Source of the DNA: Modestobacter sp. VKM Ac-2977
GTDB taxonomy: Bacteria; Actinomycetota; Actinomycetes; Mycobacteriales; Geodermatophilaceae
NCBI RefSeq assembly: GCF_026968045.1
Contig: NZ_JAPVBQ010000002.1
Coordinates: 360,933 to 424,932 of the forward strand
Length of the DNA: 64,000 bases
Reading direction: 5' to 3'
Part shown: piece by piece, positions 34,186 through 42,270 of the stretch
Numbering within the stretch: position 1 is the first letter of the stretch
Layout: every line of letters starts with the position of its first letter
Program-made: the position numbers and the translations under genes
Notes under the pieces: generated by a model
What the model was told of the DNA's origin: nothing
What the model saw: the letters and a program-made list of their open reading frames with translations, nothing else
Database searches by the model: none

Positions 34186-35411
34186 GTGCGCATCTCCCCC
34201 ACCCGCCCCACCGACAGCCTCCTCAACCGCTGCGCCGCCTCGGCCAGCACCTCGTCCCGCTTGCAGAACGCGAACCGCACCAGGTGCCGACCGAGCTCCG
34301 CGTGCTCAGGTGAGTAGAAGACCACGGTCGGGACGGCGACCACCCCGGCGCGCCCGGGCAGTGCCCGGCAGAAGGCGATGCCGTCGCCGTCGGGCTGCCG
34401 TGGGCGGACGTCGACGGTGGCGAAGTAGGTGGCCTCGGGGCTCACCACCGGCAGCCCGGCGTCGGCCAGCCCGGTCACCAGCAGGTCCCGGCGGCGCTGG
34501 AGCTCGGCGGCCATCCCGGTGAAGTACGTGTCGGGCAGCCGGAGCCCGGCGGCGATCGCCGGTTGGAACGGCCCGCCGTTGACGAAGGTGAGGTACTGCT
34601 TCGCGGTGCGCACCGCCGACACCAGCGCCGCCGGGCCGCAGACCCAGCCGGTCTTCCAGCCGGTGGTGTTGAACGTCTTGCCACCGCTGCTGACCACCAG
34701 CGTGCGCGCGCGCATGCCGGGCAGGGTGGCGATCGAGACGTGTTCGGCACCGGCGAAGACCAGGTGCTCGTAGACCTCGTCGGTGAGCACCAACAGGTCG
34801 GCGGCGTCGGCCACCTCCGCCAGCATGGCCAGTTCGGCACGGGTGAACACCTTGCCGGTCGGGTTGTGCGGGGTGTTGAGCAGCAGCAGCCGGGCCCGCG
34901 GGGTCACCGCCGCGCGCAGCTCGGCCTCGTCGAAGGTCCACCGGCCCGTGGTGACCTCGCCGGAGGATGCCGGCGGCGGGCGGAGCGGCACCGGGCGGAG
35001 CACCCCGCCGGCCATGGCGACCGCGGCCGCGTAGCTGTCGTACATCGGCTCGAAGAGCACCACCTCGTCGCCGGGCTCGAGCAGCCCCAGCAGCGCGGCG
35101 GTCAGCGCCTCGGTCGCCCCGGCGGTGACCAGCACCTCGTCGGCCGGGTCGTAGGTCAGGCCCCGGAACCGCTGCTGGTGCTCCGCGATCGCGGCCCGCA
35201 GGTCGGGCTGACCGGGACCCGGCGGGTACTGGTCGTGCCCGGTGCCGATCGCCGCCCGGGCGACGTCGAGCACCTCGTCCGGGCCGGGCTCGTCGGGGAA
35301 GCCCTGGCCCAGGTTGATCGCACCGGTGGCGACGGCCAGCGCGCTCATCTCGGCGAAGACCGTCGTCCCGAAGCCCTGCAGCCGGGAGGCGAGGTGCGGC
35401 GCGGAGGTCAC
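34182..35411 (-). CDS. PLP-dependent aminotransferase (Rv0858c/KAT-like, class I/II)
   Basis: A 409-residue fold-type I aminotransferase. VFAEMSALAVATGAINLGQGFPD, partly quoted, is the N-terminal hallmark of the kynurenine/glutamine transaminase K group; NTPHNPTGK, TDEVYEHLVF and the PLP-lysine loop SSGGKTFNTTGWK follow. Overall pattern is close to mycobacterial Rv0858c, annotated as a succinyldiaminopimelate aminotransferase (DapC), so two roles are open: lysine synthesis, or a glutamine/methionine transaminase. Coupling to the omega-amidase favours the second. Confidence 0.88.
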   Translation of the reverse strand: MTSAPHLASRLQGFGTTVFAEMSALAVATGAINLGQGFPDEPGPDEVLDVARAAIGTGHDQYPPGPGQPDLRAAIAEHQQRFRGLTYDPADEVLVTAGATEALTAALLGLLEPGDEVVLFEPMYDSYAAAVAMAGGVLRPVPLRPPPASSGEVTTGRWTFDEAELRAAVTPRARLLLLNTPHNPTGKVFTRAELAMLAEVADAADLLVLTDEVYEHLVFAGAEHVSIATLPGMRARTLVVSSGGKTFNTTGWKTGWVCGPAALVSAVRTAKQYLTFVNGGPFQPAIAAGLRLPDTYFTGMAAELQRRRDLLVTGLADAGLPVVSPEATYFATVDVRPRQPDGDGIAFCRALPGRAGVVAVPTVVFYSPEHAELGRHLVRFAFCKRDEVLAEAAQRLRRLSVGRVGEMRT

Positions 35412-35429
35412 CGGCTCATCCTGCCGTGC

Positions 35430-36296
35430 TCATCCTGTTGTGGTCGTCATCCGCCGCAGCACCTCGGCCAGCGGGGTGGCCGGGCGGCCCAGCAGGTCGG
35501 GGACGTCGCTGCTGACCGGGGCCATCTCCCCCGCCGCGATCGCCGTGTACGTGGAGACCCAGGCGTCCACCAGCCACTCGGGTGCCTCGAACTGCGCCCG
35601 CGAGGCGTGCGCCTCGGCCACGGTCTCGAGCTGGTAGCGCACCGGCCGGCCAGTCACGGCGGTGATCGTCTCGGCGATCTCGCCGAGGGTGAGCGCCGCC
35701 GGGCCGGTGAGGTCGTAGCTCGCCCCGGCATGCGACACCGGGTCCTGCAGCACCAGGGCGGCGACGGCGGCGATGTCGTCCAGCGCCACCACCGACGCCC
35801 GGCCCTCACCGGCAGGTCCGCGGATCACGCCGTCCTCGCCGGCCATCTCCGGCATGTCCTCGGCGTAGAGACCGTCCCGGAGGAACGTCGTGGCCAGCCC
35901 CAGGGAGCGGGCGTGCTCCTCGGTGGCCCAGTGGTCGCGGGCCAGCAGGAACGTCGCGTCCGGCGCGGCGCCGAGGAAGGAGAGGTAGACCAGGTGCCCG
36001 ACCCCGGCGTCGGCCGCCGCGTCGAGGAAGCTGCGGTGCTGCTCGACCCGGTCGGCGGACTCGCTGCCGGAGACCATGAAGACCGTGCCGACGCCGGCCA
36101 GCGCCTCGCGGACGGCCGCCCGGTCGCCGTAGGGCGCGGTCGCGACGGTCGTATCGGGCAGCTGCGGTGCGCGGGCCGGGTCGCGGACCAGCAGGCGCTG
36201 GCGCAGCCCGGCGTCGGCGAGCAGCCGGGCGACCCGGCCGCCGAGCCGTCCGGTCGACCCGGTCACGGCGAGGGGCGGGAGCTGGGGATCGGTCAC
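35430..36296 (-). CDS. NmrA/QOR2-like NAD(P)H-binding protein
   Basis: A 288-residue atypical SDR. GSTGRLGGRVARLL is the dinucleotide loop; FMVSGSES, VYLSFLGAAPDATF and TFLRDGLYAEDMP are close to the quinone oxidoreductase 2 (QOR2)/NmrA group, which reduces quinones or senses NADP. It stands 18 nt from the aminotransferase gene on the same strand, possibly co-transcribed. No extra domain is present. Confidence 0.85.
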   Translation of the reverse strand: MTDPQLPPLAVTGSTGRLGGRVARLLADAGLRQRLLVRDPARAPQLPDTTVATAPYGDRAAVREALAGVGTVFMVSGSESADRVEQHRSFLDAAADAGVGHLVYLSFLGAAPDATFLLARDHWATEEHARSLGLATTFLRDGLYAEDMPEMAGEDGVIRGPAGEGRASVVALDDIAAVAALVLQDPVSHAGASYDLTGPAALTLGEIAETITAVTGRPVRYQLETVAEAHASRAQFEAPEWLVDAWVSTYTAIAAGEMAPVSSDVPDLLGRPATPLAEVLRRMTTTTG

Positions 36297-36380
36297 CGGC
36301 CGATCCTCGCCGATGACGGCCCACCCTGCCGCCGGACCGGCGACCCGCAGACGCCCCGACGGCGGCCGGCGGGCCGGAGA

Positions 36381-37397
36381 TCAGGGCGTCAGCAGTGCCT
36401 TGACCGCGCGCCGCTCGTCCATCGCGCGGTAACCCTCGGCGGCCTGGTCCAGCGGCAGGGTCAGGTCGAACACCCGGCCCGGGTCGATCGCCCCGGACCA
36501 CACCCGGTCGATCAGGTCGGGCAGGAAGCGGCGCACCGGGGCGGGCCCGCCGTGCAGCCGCACCATCGTGGAGAACAGCTGCCGCCCGGTGATCTCCACG
36601 CCGTGCGGGACGCCGACGAACCCGACGCCGCCACCGGGGCGGGTGGAGCGGATCGCCTGGTCCATCGACTCAGCCGTGCCCACGCACTCGAGGACGGCGT
36701 CAGCCCCCACCCCGTCGGTGAGGTCCCGGATCCGCGCCACCCCCTCGTCGCCGCGCTCGGTCACGATGTCGGTGGCACCGAACCCGGTGGCCAGCCGCTG
36801 CCGCGGTTCGTGCCGGCTCATGGCGATGATCCGCTCGGCCCCCAGCTGAGCGGCCGACAGCACGCCGAGCAGCCCGACGGCGCCGTCCCCCACCACCGCG
36901 ACGGTCATCCCCGGCTGCACCCCGGCGGCGACGGCGGCGAACCAGCCGGTGGCCATGACGTCGGAGAGGGTGAGCAGGCTGGGCAGCAGCTCGGGGGCGG
37001 GGACCTCGGGGGTGGCGACGAGGGTGCCGTCGGCGTGCGGCACCCGCAGCAGCTCGGCCTGAGCACCGGTGATCCCCACCCGGTTCACGCACGCGCTCTG
37101 GTACCCGGCCCGGCAGTGCGCGCAGGTCCCGTCCGAGGCGATGAACGGCACGATGACGAACTGGCCGGGCCGGACGGTGGTGACGTCGCTGCCGACCTCC
37201 TCGACGATCCCGCAGTACTCGTGACCGATCGGGGACGGCTCGGTCACCTCGTTGATGCCGCGGTAGGGCCAGAGGTCCGAGCCGCACACACAGGTGGCGG
37301 AGGCCCGGACCACCGCGTCGGTGGGCTCCACGACCCGCGGGTCCTCGAGCTGCTCGACGCGGACGTCGCCGGGGGCGTGCAGGACTGCTCCGCGCAT
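36381..37397 (-). CDS. Zinc-dependent medium-chain alcohol dehydrogenase
   Basis: A 338-residue MDR enzyme. The catalytic zinc site is Cys in CVCGSDLWPY and the GHEYCGIVEEVG histidine-glutamate; the structural-zinc lobe is reduced to CAHCRAGYQSAC (three cysteines). VVGDGAVGLLGVLSA is the NAD(P) loop. Substrate is not evident. The start at 37397 (MRGAVLHAPG) matches the usual N-terminus of the family and has GAGAGGA upstream; the longer reading frame adds unrelated sequence. Confidence 0.88.
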   Translation of the reverse strand: MRGAVLHAPGDVRVEQLEDPRVVEPTDAVVRASATCVCGSDLWPYRGINEVTEPSPIGHEYCGIVEEVGSDVTTVRPGQFVIVPFIASDGTCAHCRAGYQSACVNRVGITGAQAELLRVPHADGTLVATPEVPAPELLPSLLTLSDVMATGWFAAVAAGVQPGMTVAVVGDGAVGLLGVLSAAQLGAERIIAMSRHEPRQRLATGFGATDIVTERGDEGVARIRDLTDGVGADAVLECVGTAESMDQAIRSTRPGGGVGFVGVPHGVEITGRQLFSTMVRLHGGPAPVRRFLPDLIDRVWSGAIDPGRVFDLTLPLDQAAEGYRAMDERRAVKALLTP

Positions 37398-37470
37398 GGG
37401 GGCGGTGTTCCTCTCGGGGGTCGGGTCGGACCCGTCCTCCTTGCCCGCCCCCGCCGGGACGAACCGCCGG

Positions 37471-38262
37471 TCAGCCCGCGCGGTCGGCCGACAGCTGTTC
37501 GACCAGCTGGTCGGCGACGGCCCGCATGCCGGCCGCGTTCGGGTGGTACGGCGCGACCCCACCGCCCAGCAGGTCGCCGAACACCCAGCCGGTGACCCAC
37601 GGCTCGACCGAGCCCACGGCGTGCTCGCGGGAGGCGGCCGAGGCCGCCACCAGCTCGGCCCCGCTGTCCCGCGCGGCCGCCGCGGCCGCCGCCTCCAGCC
37701 GCCGGCCGACGTCGGCGCACAGCAGGCGGTGCTCCTCGTTCATCGGGAAGGCCGCCGTTGCCTGCTCCGGCACGACGGTGAGGTAGTCGACGAGCACCAC
37801 CCTCGCCCGGGGCGCCCGCCGGCGGACCTCCTCGACCAGCCGGGCCAACCGGTCCGGCAGCGCGGCCAGTGCCGTGCTCACCGCGGCGGGGTCGATCGGG
37901 GTGCCGAAGAACGCCCGGGCCGGCAGCGGCGTGCCCTCCGGGTCGGCCTGGAAGGAGCAACGCAGCAGGGTGAGCAGGTACTCGACGTCGTTGCCACCGA
38001 CGGTGACGGTCACCAGGTCGGTGTCCAGGTCGATGGCGTCGATCTGCGGCGGCACCGTCCCGCCGGCCAGCAGCGCTTGCGGTCGGGTGAGGACGTCGTC
38101 GATCGTCGCCCCGCCCGAGCTGACGTCGACCAGGTCGTACCCGAGCCGCCCGGCGACCAGCTGCGCGTAGTTGCGGCCCGACCGCGCGCAGCCGGGGTGC
38201 AGGATCGGCTCGATGCCCGGGCCGGCGGCGAAGGAGCTCCCCAGGGCGACGTAGCGGGTCAC
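37471..38262 (-). CDS. SGNH/GDSL hydrolase (esterase/lipase)
   Basis: A 263-residue hydrolase with block I ALGSSFAAGPG (nucleophile Ser), SSGGATI glycine block, block III GGNDVEY and block V PYHPNAAGM (catalytic His). There is no signal peptide, so it acts inside the cell. The GTG start overlaps the GH3 glycosidase stop by 4 nt, so it may deacylate the same carbohydrate-derived substrates. Similar proteins are annotated as GDSL lipases in actinobacteria. Confidence 0.87.
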   Translation of the reverse strand: MTRYVALGSSFAAGPGIEPILHPGCARSGRNYAQLVAGRLGYDLVDVSSGGATIDDVLTRPQALLAGGTVPPQIDAIDLDTDLVTVTVGGNDVEYLLTLLRCSFQADPEGTPLPARAFFGTPIDPAAVSTALAALPDRLARLVEEVRRRAPRARVVLVDYLTVVPEQATAAFPMNEEHRLLCADVGRRLEAAAAAAARDSGAELVAASAASREHAVGSVEPWVTGWVFGDLLGGGVAPYHPNAAGMRAVADQLVEQLSADRAG

Positions 38263-40490
38263 CGGGCGGCCCGGGCCGCCGCCATGAGCCGCTCGAGCTC
38301 CTCGACGGGGATCTCCGCACCGAAGTCCGCCACGAACCGGCGCATCGGCATCGACCCGATCATCTGCAGCATCCCCGCGTGCATCTCCGCGGCGCCCTCG
38401 GGCATCGTCGCCAGGAAGCCCTCCAGCAGCTGCGGGCCGGCGACCGGGTGCTCGAACCACTCGGCGACCGACGACTGCAGGGTCAGCTCCCGCACGACGA
38501 CGTCCCCGGCGAGGTCGATCGTCCGCTCGTCGACGACGTCGGTGGCGCTGCGGCCGATCTGCACGGTGTGCTCCCCCGGAGCGACGACCCAGGCGTGCTC
38601 CCGGACGTCCCAGTACGCGAACGCCCGGCGGTCCAGCTCGAACGCCACCGACGTCGACTCCCCCGCCGCCAGCGAGACCTTGGTGAAGGCGCGCAGCTCG
38701 CGGGCGGGCCGCCGCACCGGTCCGGCGGTGGTCGCGACGTAGACCTGCACGACGTGCCGGCCGGCCCGCTCGCCGGTGTTGGTCACCGTCATGGTCACCG
38801 TGACCGCGTCGTCGCCGACGGCCCGCACCTGCAGGTCGCTCGTCTCGAACGTCGTGTAGCTCAACCCGTGCCCGAACGGGTACCGCACCGGGCGGTCGAC
38901 GGTGACGAACTGGCGGTAGCCGACCATCACGCCCTCGCCGTACCGGACGTGGCCCTGCTCCCCCGGGAAGTCCAGGAAGCTCGGGGTGTCCGCCAGCCGC
39001 AGCGGGATGGTCTCGGCCAGCCGGCCCGACGGGTCGGCGGCGCCGGTGAGCAGGTCGGCCAGCGCGCTGCCGCCGGCCTGGCCGAGCAGGAAGCCGGCGA
39101 GCACGGCGTCGACGTCGTCGTGCCAGCCCTCCAGGGAGACCACGCCCCCCGAGGACAGGACCACGACCGTCCGCGGGCTGACCGCGGCGACGGCACGGAT
39201 CAGTTCCACCTGGGCGGCGGGCAGGCCGATGTGCGTGCGGTCGAAGCCCTCGGACTCGTCGCCCTCGGCCAGCCCGGCGAAGACCACGGTGACGTCGGCG
39301 TCCCGGGCCAGGCCGACGGCCTCGTTCCGCAGCGCGGCGGCGTCCCCGGCGCCGTCGAGGGTGAAGCCGGGGGCGAACGCCAGGTCCGGGTGCGTCGCCC
39401 GCAGCGCGGTGAGGGCGTCGTCGACCCGGGTGGCGTTGACGTGCGAGCTGCCGCCGCCCTGGAACCGCGGGGTCCGGGCGAACTCGCCGACCACCGCGAG
39501 CCGCTGCCCGGGCGCCAGCGGCAGCGCGCCGCCGTCGTTCTTCAGCAGCACCGCGCAGCCGGTCGCGAGCTCGCGGGCCAGCGCGTGGTGGGCGTCGGCG
39601 TCGAAGCCGTCGGTCGGCTCGGTGACGTACCCGGCCAGCGCCGCGACCCGGCGCACGCTGCGGTCGACGACGGCCTCCTCCAGCCGGCCGCCGCGCACGG
39701 CGTCCACCACCAGGGCGTTGCCGGCGCCGGAGTCACCGGGCATCTGCAGGTCCAGGCCTGCCTCCAGGGCGGCGACCCGGTCGTCGACCGCGCCCCAGTC
39801 GGAGACGACGGCCCCGGTGAAGCCCCACTCCTCGCGCAGCACCTCGGTGAGCAGCCAGCGGTGCTGGGAGGCGTAGACCCCGTTCACCTTGTTGTAGGCG
39901 CACATCACCGTCGCCGGCTGGGCCTCGGTGACCACCCGCTCGAAGGCCGGCAGGTAGATCTCGCGCAGCGTGCGCTCGTCGACGTCGGCGCTGACCTGCA
40001 TGCGCTGGGTCTCCTGGTTGTTGGCCGCGAAGTGCTTCACCGACGCGCCCACGCCCGCGCCCTGCTGGCCGCGGACGTGCGCGGCGCCGAGCACCCCGGC
40101 CAGCAGCGGGTCCTCGGAGTAGTACTCGAAGTTCCGGCCGCACAGCGGCGACCGCTTGATGTTCACCCCCGGCCCGAGGACGACGGGGACGCCGATCGCG
40201 CGGGCCTCGACCCCGATCGCCGCCCCGATCCGCTCGGCCACCTCCGGGTCCCAGCTGGACCCCACGGCGACGGCCGGCGGGAAGCAGGTGGCCGGCACGC
40301 TCTCGATGAGGCCGATCTGGTCGAGGTCGCCCACCTGTCGGCGCACGCCGTGCGGGCCGTCGGTGAGCACCACCGAGGGCAGGCCGGCCGCCTCGACCGG
40401 CGGGGTGGACCAGAAGTCCTGCCCGGAGAGGAGGGCTGCCTTCTGCTCCAGCGGCAGCGCGGTCGGGTCGGACGGGGTGGTGGCAGTCAC
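38259..40490 (-). CDS. Glycoside hydrolase family 3 beta-glucosidase
   Basis: A 743-residue GH3 enzyme. The N-terminal barrel holds DGPHGVR, KHFAANNQETQR and the nucleophile Asp231 in VVSDWGAVDD; the second alpha/beta domain follows (LLKNDGGALPL), and a C-terminal fibronectin type III-like domain (VTVTMTVTNTGERAGRHVVQVY, in part). It lacks a signal peptide, so it probably splits imported oligosaccharides to glucose or xylose. GTG at 40490 has AGGA at 7 nt; a longer ATG start adds 16 residues. Confidence 0.93.
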   Translation of the reverse strand: MTATTPSDPTALPLEQKAALLSGQDFWSTPPVEAAGLPSVVLTDGPHGVRRQVGDLDQIGLIESVPATCFPPAVAVGSSWDPEVAERIGAAIGVEARAIGVPVVLGPGVNIKRSPLCGRNFEYYSEDPLLAGVLGAAHVRGQQGAGVGASVKHFAANNQETQRMQVSADVDERTLREIYLPAFERVVTEAQPATVMCAYNKVNGVYASQHRWLLTEVLREEWGFTGAVVSDWGAVDDRVAALEAGLDLQMPGDSGAGNALVVDAVRGGRLEEAVVDRSVRRVAALAGYVTEPTDGFDADAHHALARELATGCAVLLKNDGGALPLAPGQRLAVVGEFARTPRFQGGGSSHVNATRVDDALTALRATHPDLAFAPGFTLDGAGDAAALRNEAVGLARDADVTVVFAGLAEGDESEGFDRTHIGLPAAQVELIRAVAAVSPRTVVVLSSGGVVSLEGWHDDVDAVLAGFLLGQAGGSALADLLTGAADPSGRLAETIPLRLADTPSFLDFPGEQGHVRYGEGVMVGYRQFVTVDRPVRYPFGHGLSYTTFETSDLQVRAVGDDAVTVTMTVTNTGERAGRHVVQVYVATTAGPVRRPARELRAFTKVSLAAGESTSVAFELDRRAFAYWDVREHAWVVAPGEHTVQIGRSATDVVDERTIDLAGDVVVRELTLQSSVAEWFEHPVAGPQLLEGFLATMPEGAAEMHAGMLQMIGSMPMRRFVADFGAEIPVEELERLMAAARAAR

Positions 40491-40552
40491 TCCCCGATCC
40501 TGCCGAGCGCCGGCCGCCCGCGTCGCCGCGGATGCCATCCAGTGGGAGGTGG

Positions 40553-41140
40553 TCAGTGCAGGGCGACGTCGGCGGGGCCGGTCGCCCAGCGCCGGAAGCG
40601 GACGGCGAGACCGGCCCGGGTGGGCGCGCAGCAGTACGGGCCGGCATGCACCTCGGCGTCCGGGGGGAACCAGGCGACCCGGACCAGCCGGAACGGCTCG
40701 TCGTCCACCCGGGCCCGCACCGTCACCGCGTCGCCGTCCCGGCTCGCCCGCACGGTGACCCGGCGGCCGACCCAGTCCGACACCGGGGCCACCGACCAGT
40801 CCGAGCGGCCCAGCGTCACCACGGCACCGACCTGCGGCGTGCCGTCGGAGAACTCGACGCCGGCCTTGAGCCAGGTCTCCGCACCCGCCCGCAGCATCAG
40901 CCCGGCCTGGTCGAACTGCTGGTCGAAGTCGGCGTCGAACGTGACCTCGACCGCGCCGTCCAGCGGGCCCAGCAGCGCGTGGGCGTCGTCGTGCACGAAG
41001 CCGTAGGAGGTGTGCCGCCAGGCGTCACTGCCCTCCGCTGCGGTGACCACCAGGTCGGCCCCCTCCTCGGTCGCCGCGACCGGTGGCGTCGTCCACGTGC
41101 CCGCGCGCCACGGCTGGACCACCAGGTCGTCATCGGCCAT
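40553..41140 (-). CDS. DUF1349 family protein (concanavalin-like fold)
   Basis: A 195-residue protein with the DUF1349 pattern: WRHTSYGFVHDDAHALLGP, FDADFDQQFDQAGLMLRAG, WLKAGVEFSDG and FRLVRVAWFPPDAEVHAGPYCCAP. The family has a jelly-roll like lectins and glucanases and is often found near sugar-catabolic genes; function is not established. It lies between GH3 and a divergent Gfo/Idh oxidoreductase, consistent with carbohydrate use. Confidence 0.87.
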   Translation of the reverse strand: MADDDLVVQPWRAGTWTTPPVAATEEGADLVVTAAEGSDAWRHTSYGFVHDDAHALLGPLDGAVEVTFDADFDQQFDQAGLMLRAGAETWLKAGVEFSDGTPQVGAVVTLGRSDWSVAPVSDWVGRRVTVRASRDGDAVTVRARVDDEPFRLVRVAWFPPDAEVHAGPYCCAPTRAGLAVRFRRWATGPADVALH

Positions 41141-41187
41141 GGAGGCACGGTAGCGGCACGTCGGACCTCCTCCCCTAGCGTGACCGC

Positions 41188-42270
41188 ATGACCCTCGCGC
41201 CTCCCACCTCGCCGTTCATCGCCCGGCCGGAGCTCCTCGACGCCGACCCGCTGGCCCCGACCGGGCGGCCGGTCCGGTGGGGCGTGGTGGCCACCGGCGC
41301 GATCGCCGCCACCGTCACCGCCGACCTGGCGCTGCTGCCCGACGCCGTCCTGCAGGCGGTCAGCTCCCGGCACGCCGAGCGGGCGCAGGCCTTCGCCGAG
41401 CAGCTCGGCTTCGCGTCCTGGTACGCCGACGACGAGGCGCGGTCGGGGCTGGACGCCCTGCTCGCCGACCCGGCCGTCGAGGTCGTCTACGTCGCCACCC
41501 CGCACGCCCAGCACGCCGCCGTGGTCCGCGCGGCGCTCACCGCCGGGAAGTCGGTGCTCTGCGAGAAGCCGGTCACGATCAACGCCCGGGAGGCCCAGGA
41601 GCTCGTCGACCTGGCCCGGGAGCGGGGGCTGTTCCTGATGGAGGCGGTCTGGACCCGGTTCCTGCCGGCGTATCAGCGCGCCCTGCAGATCGCCGCCTCC
41701 GGGGAGATCGGCACGGTGCACTGGGTCGCCGCGGAGGTGGGCTTCCCCGCGCCGCTGGACCTCACGGCCCGGATCTGGGCCCTGGCCGACGGCGGTGGTG
41801 CGCTGCTCGACCTGGCCGTCTACCCGCTGCTGTGGGCCTGGGGCACCCTCGGGCTGCCCGACTCGGTGCGGGCCACCGGCGCGCGCACCCCCGAGGGGGT
41901 CGACGCGCAGAACGCCCTCACCCTCGGCTGGGACTCCGGCGCCCAGGCCCAGCTGACGACGTCCCTGCTGGCCCGCTCACCGCACACCGCGCTGATCTGC
42001 GGCAGCGACGGCTGGATCCGCACCGACGGCGCCGACTCGGTCTACCGGCCCACCCGGCTGGACGTGCAGGTCGGCGACGCCGCCGTCCGCACCGAGGAGT
42101 TCCCGCTGATCGGCTCGGGCTACGTGCACGAACTGCGGGAGGTCACCCGTTGCCTCCAGCAGGGGCTGACCGAGAGCCCGGTGATGCCGCTGGAGCACTC
42201 GCTGGCCACCATGCGGCTGCTCGACGGGGCCCGCGAGCAGCTCGGCGTGGTCTACCCGAACGACCGCTGA
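41188..42270 (+). CDS. Gfo/Idh/MocA family NAD(P)-dependent oxidoreductase
   Basis: A 360-residue sugar/inositol-type dehydrogenase. RWGVVATGAIAATVTADL is the Rossmann start, CEKPVTIN the EKP motif with catalytic Lys, and FLMEAVWTRFLPAYQ and DGGGALLDLAVYPLLW the substrate half. It diverges from DUF1349 by 47 bp. Its last 19 nt overlap the 3' end of the convergent c-di-GMP gene. Substrate unknown; dimeric dihydrodiol/xylose dehydrogenase-like members are close in pattern. Confidence 0.9.
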   Translation: MTLAPPTSPFIARPELLDADPLAPTGRPVRWGVVATGAIAATVTADLALLPDAVLQAVSSRHAERAQAFAEQLGFASWYADDEARSGLDALLADPAVEVVYVATPHAQHAAVVRAALTAGKSVLCEKPVTINAREAQELVDLARERGLFLMEAVWTRFLPAYQRALQIAASGEIGTVHWVAAEVGFPAPLDLTARIWALADGGGALLDLAVYPLLWAWGTLGLPDSVRATGARTPEGVDAQNALTLGWDSGAQAQLTTSLLARSPHTALICGSDGWIRTDGADSVYRPTRLDVQVGDAAVRTEEFPLIGSGYVHELREVTRCLQQGLTESPVMPLEHSLATMRLLDGAREQLGVVYPNDR

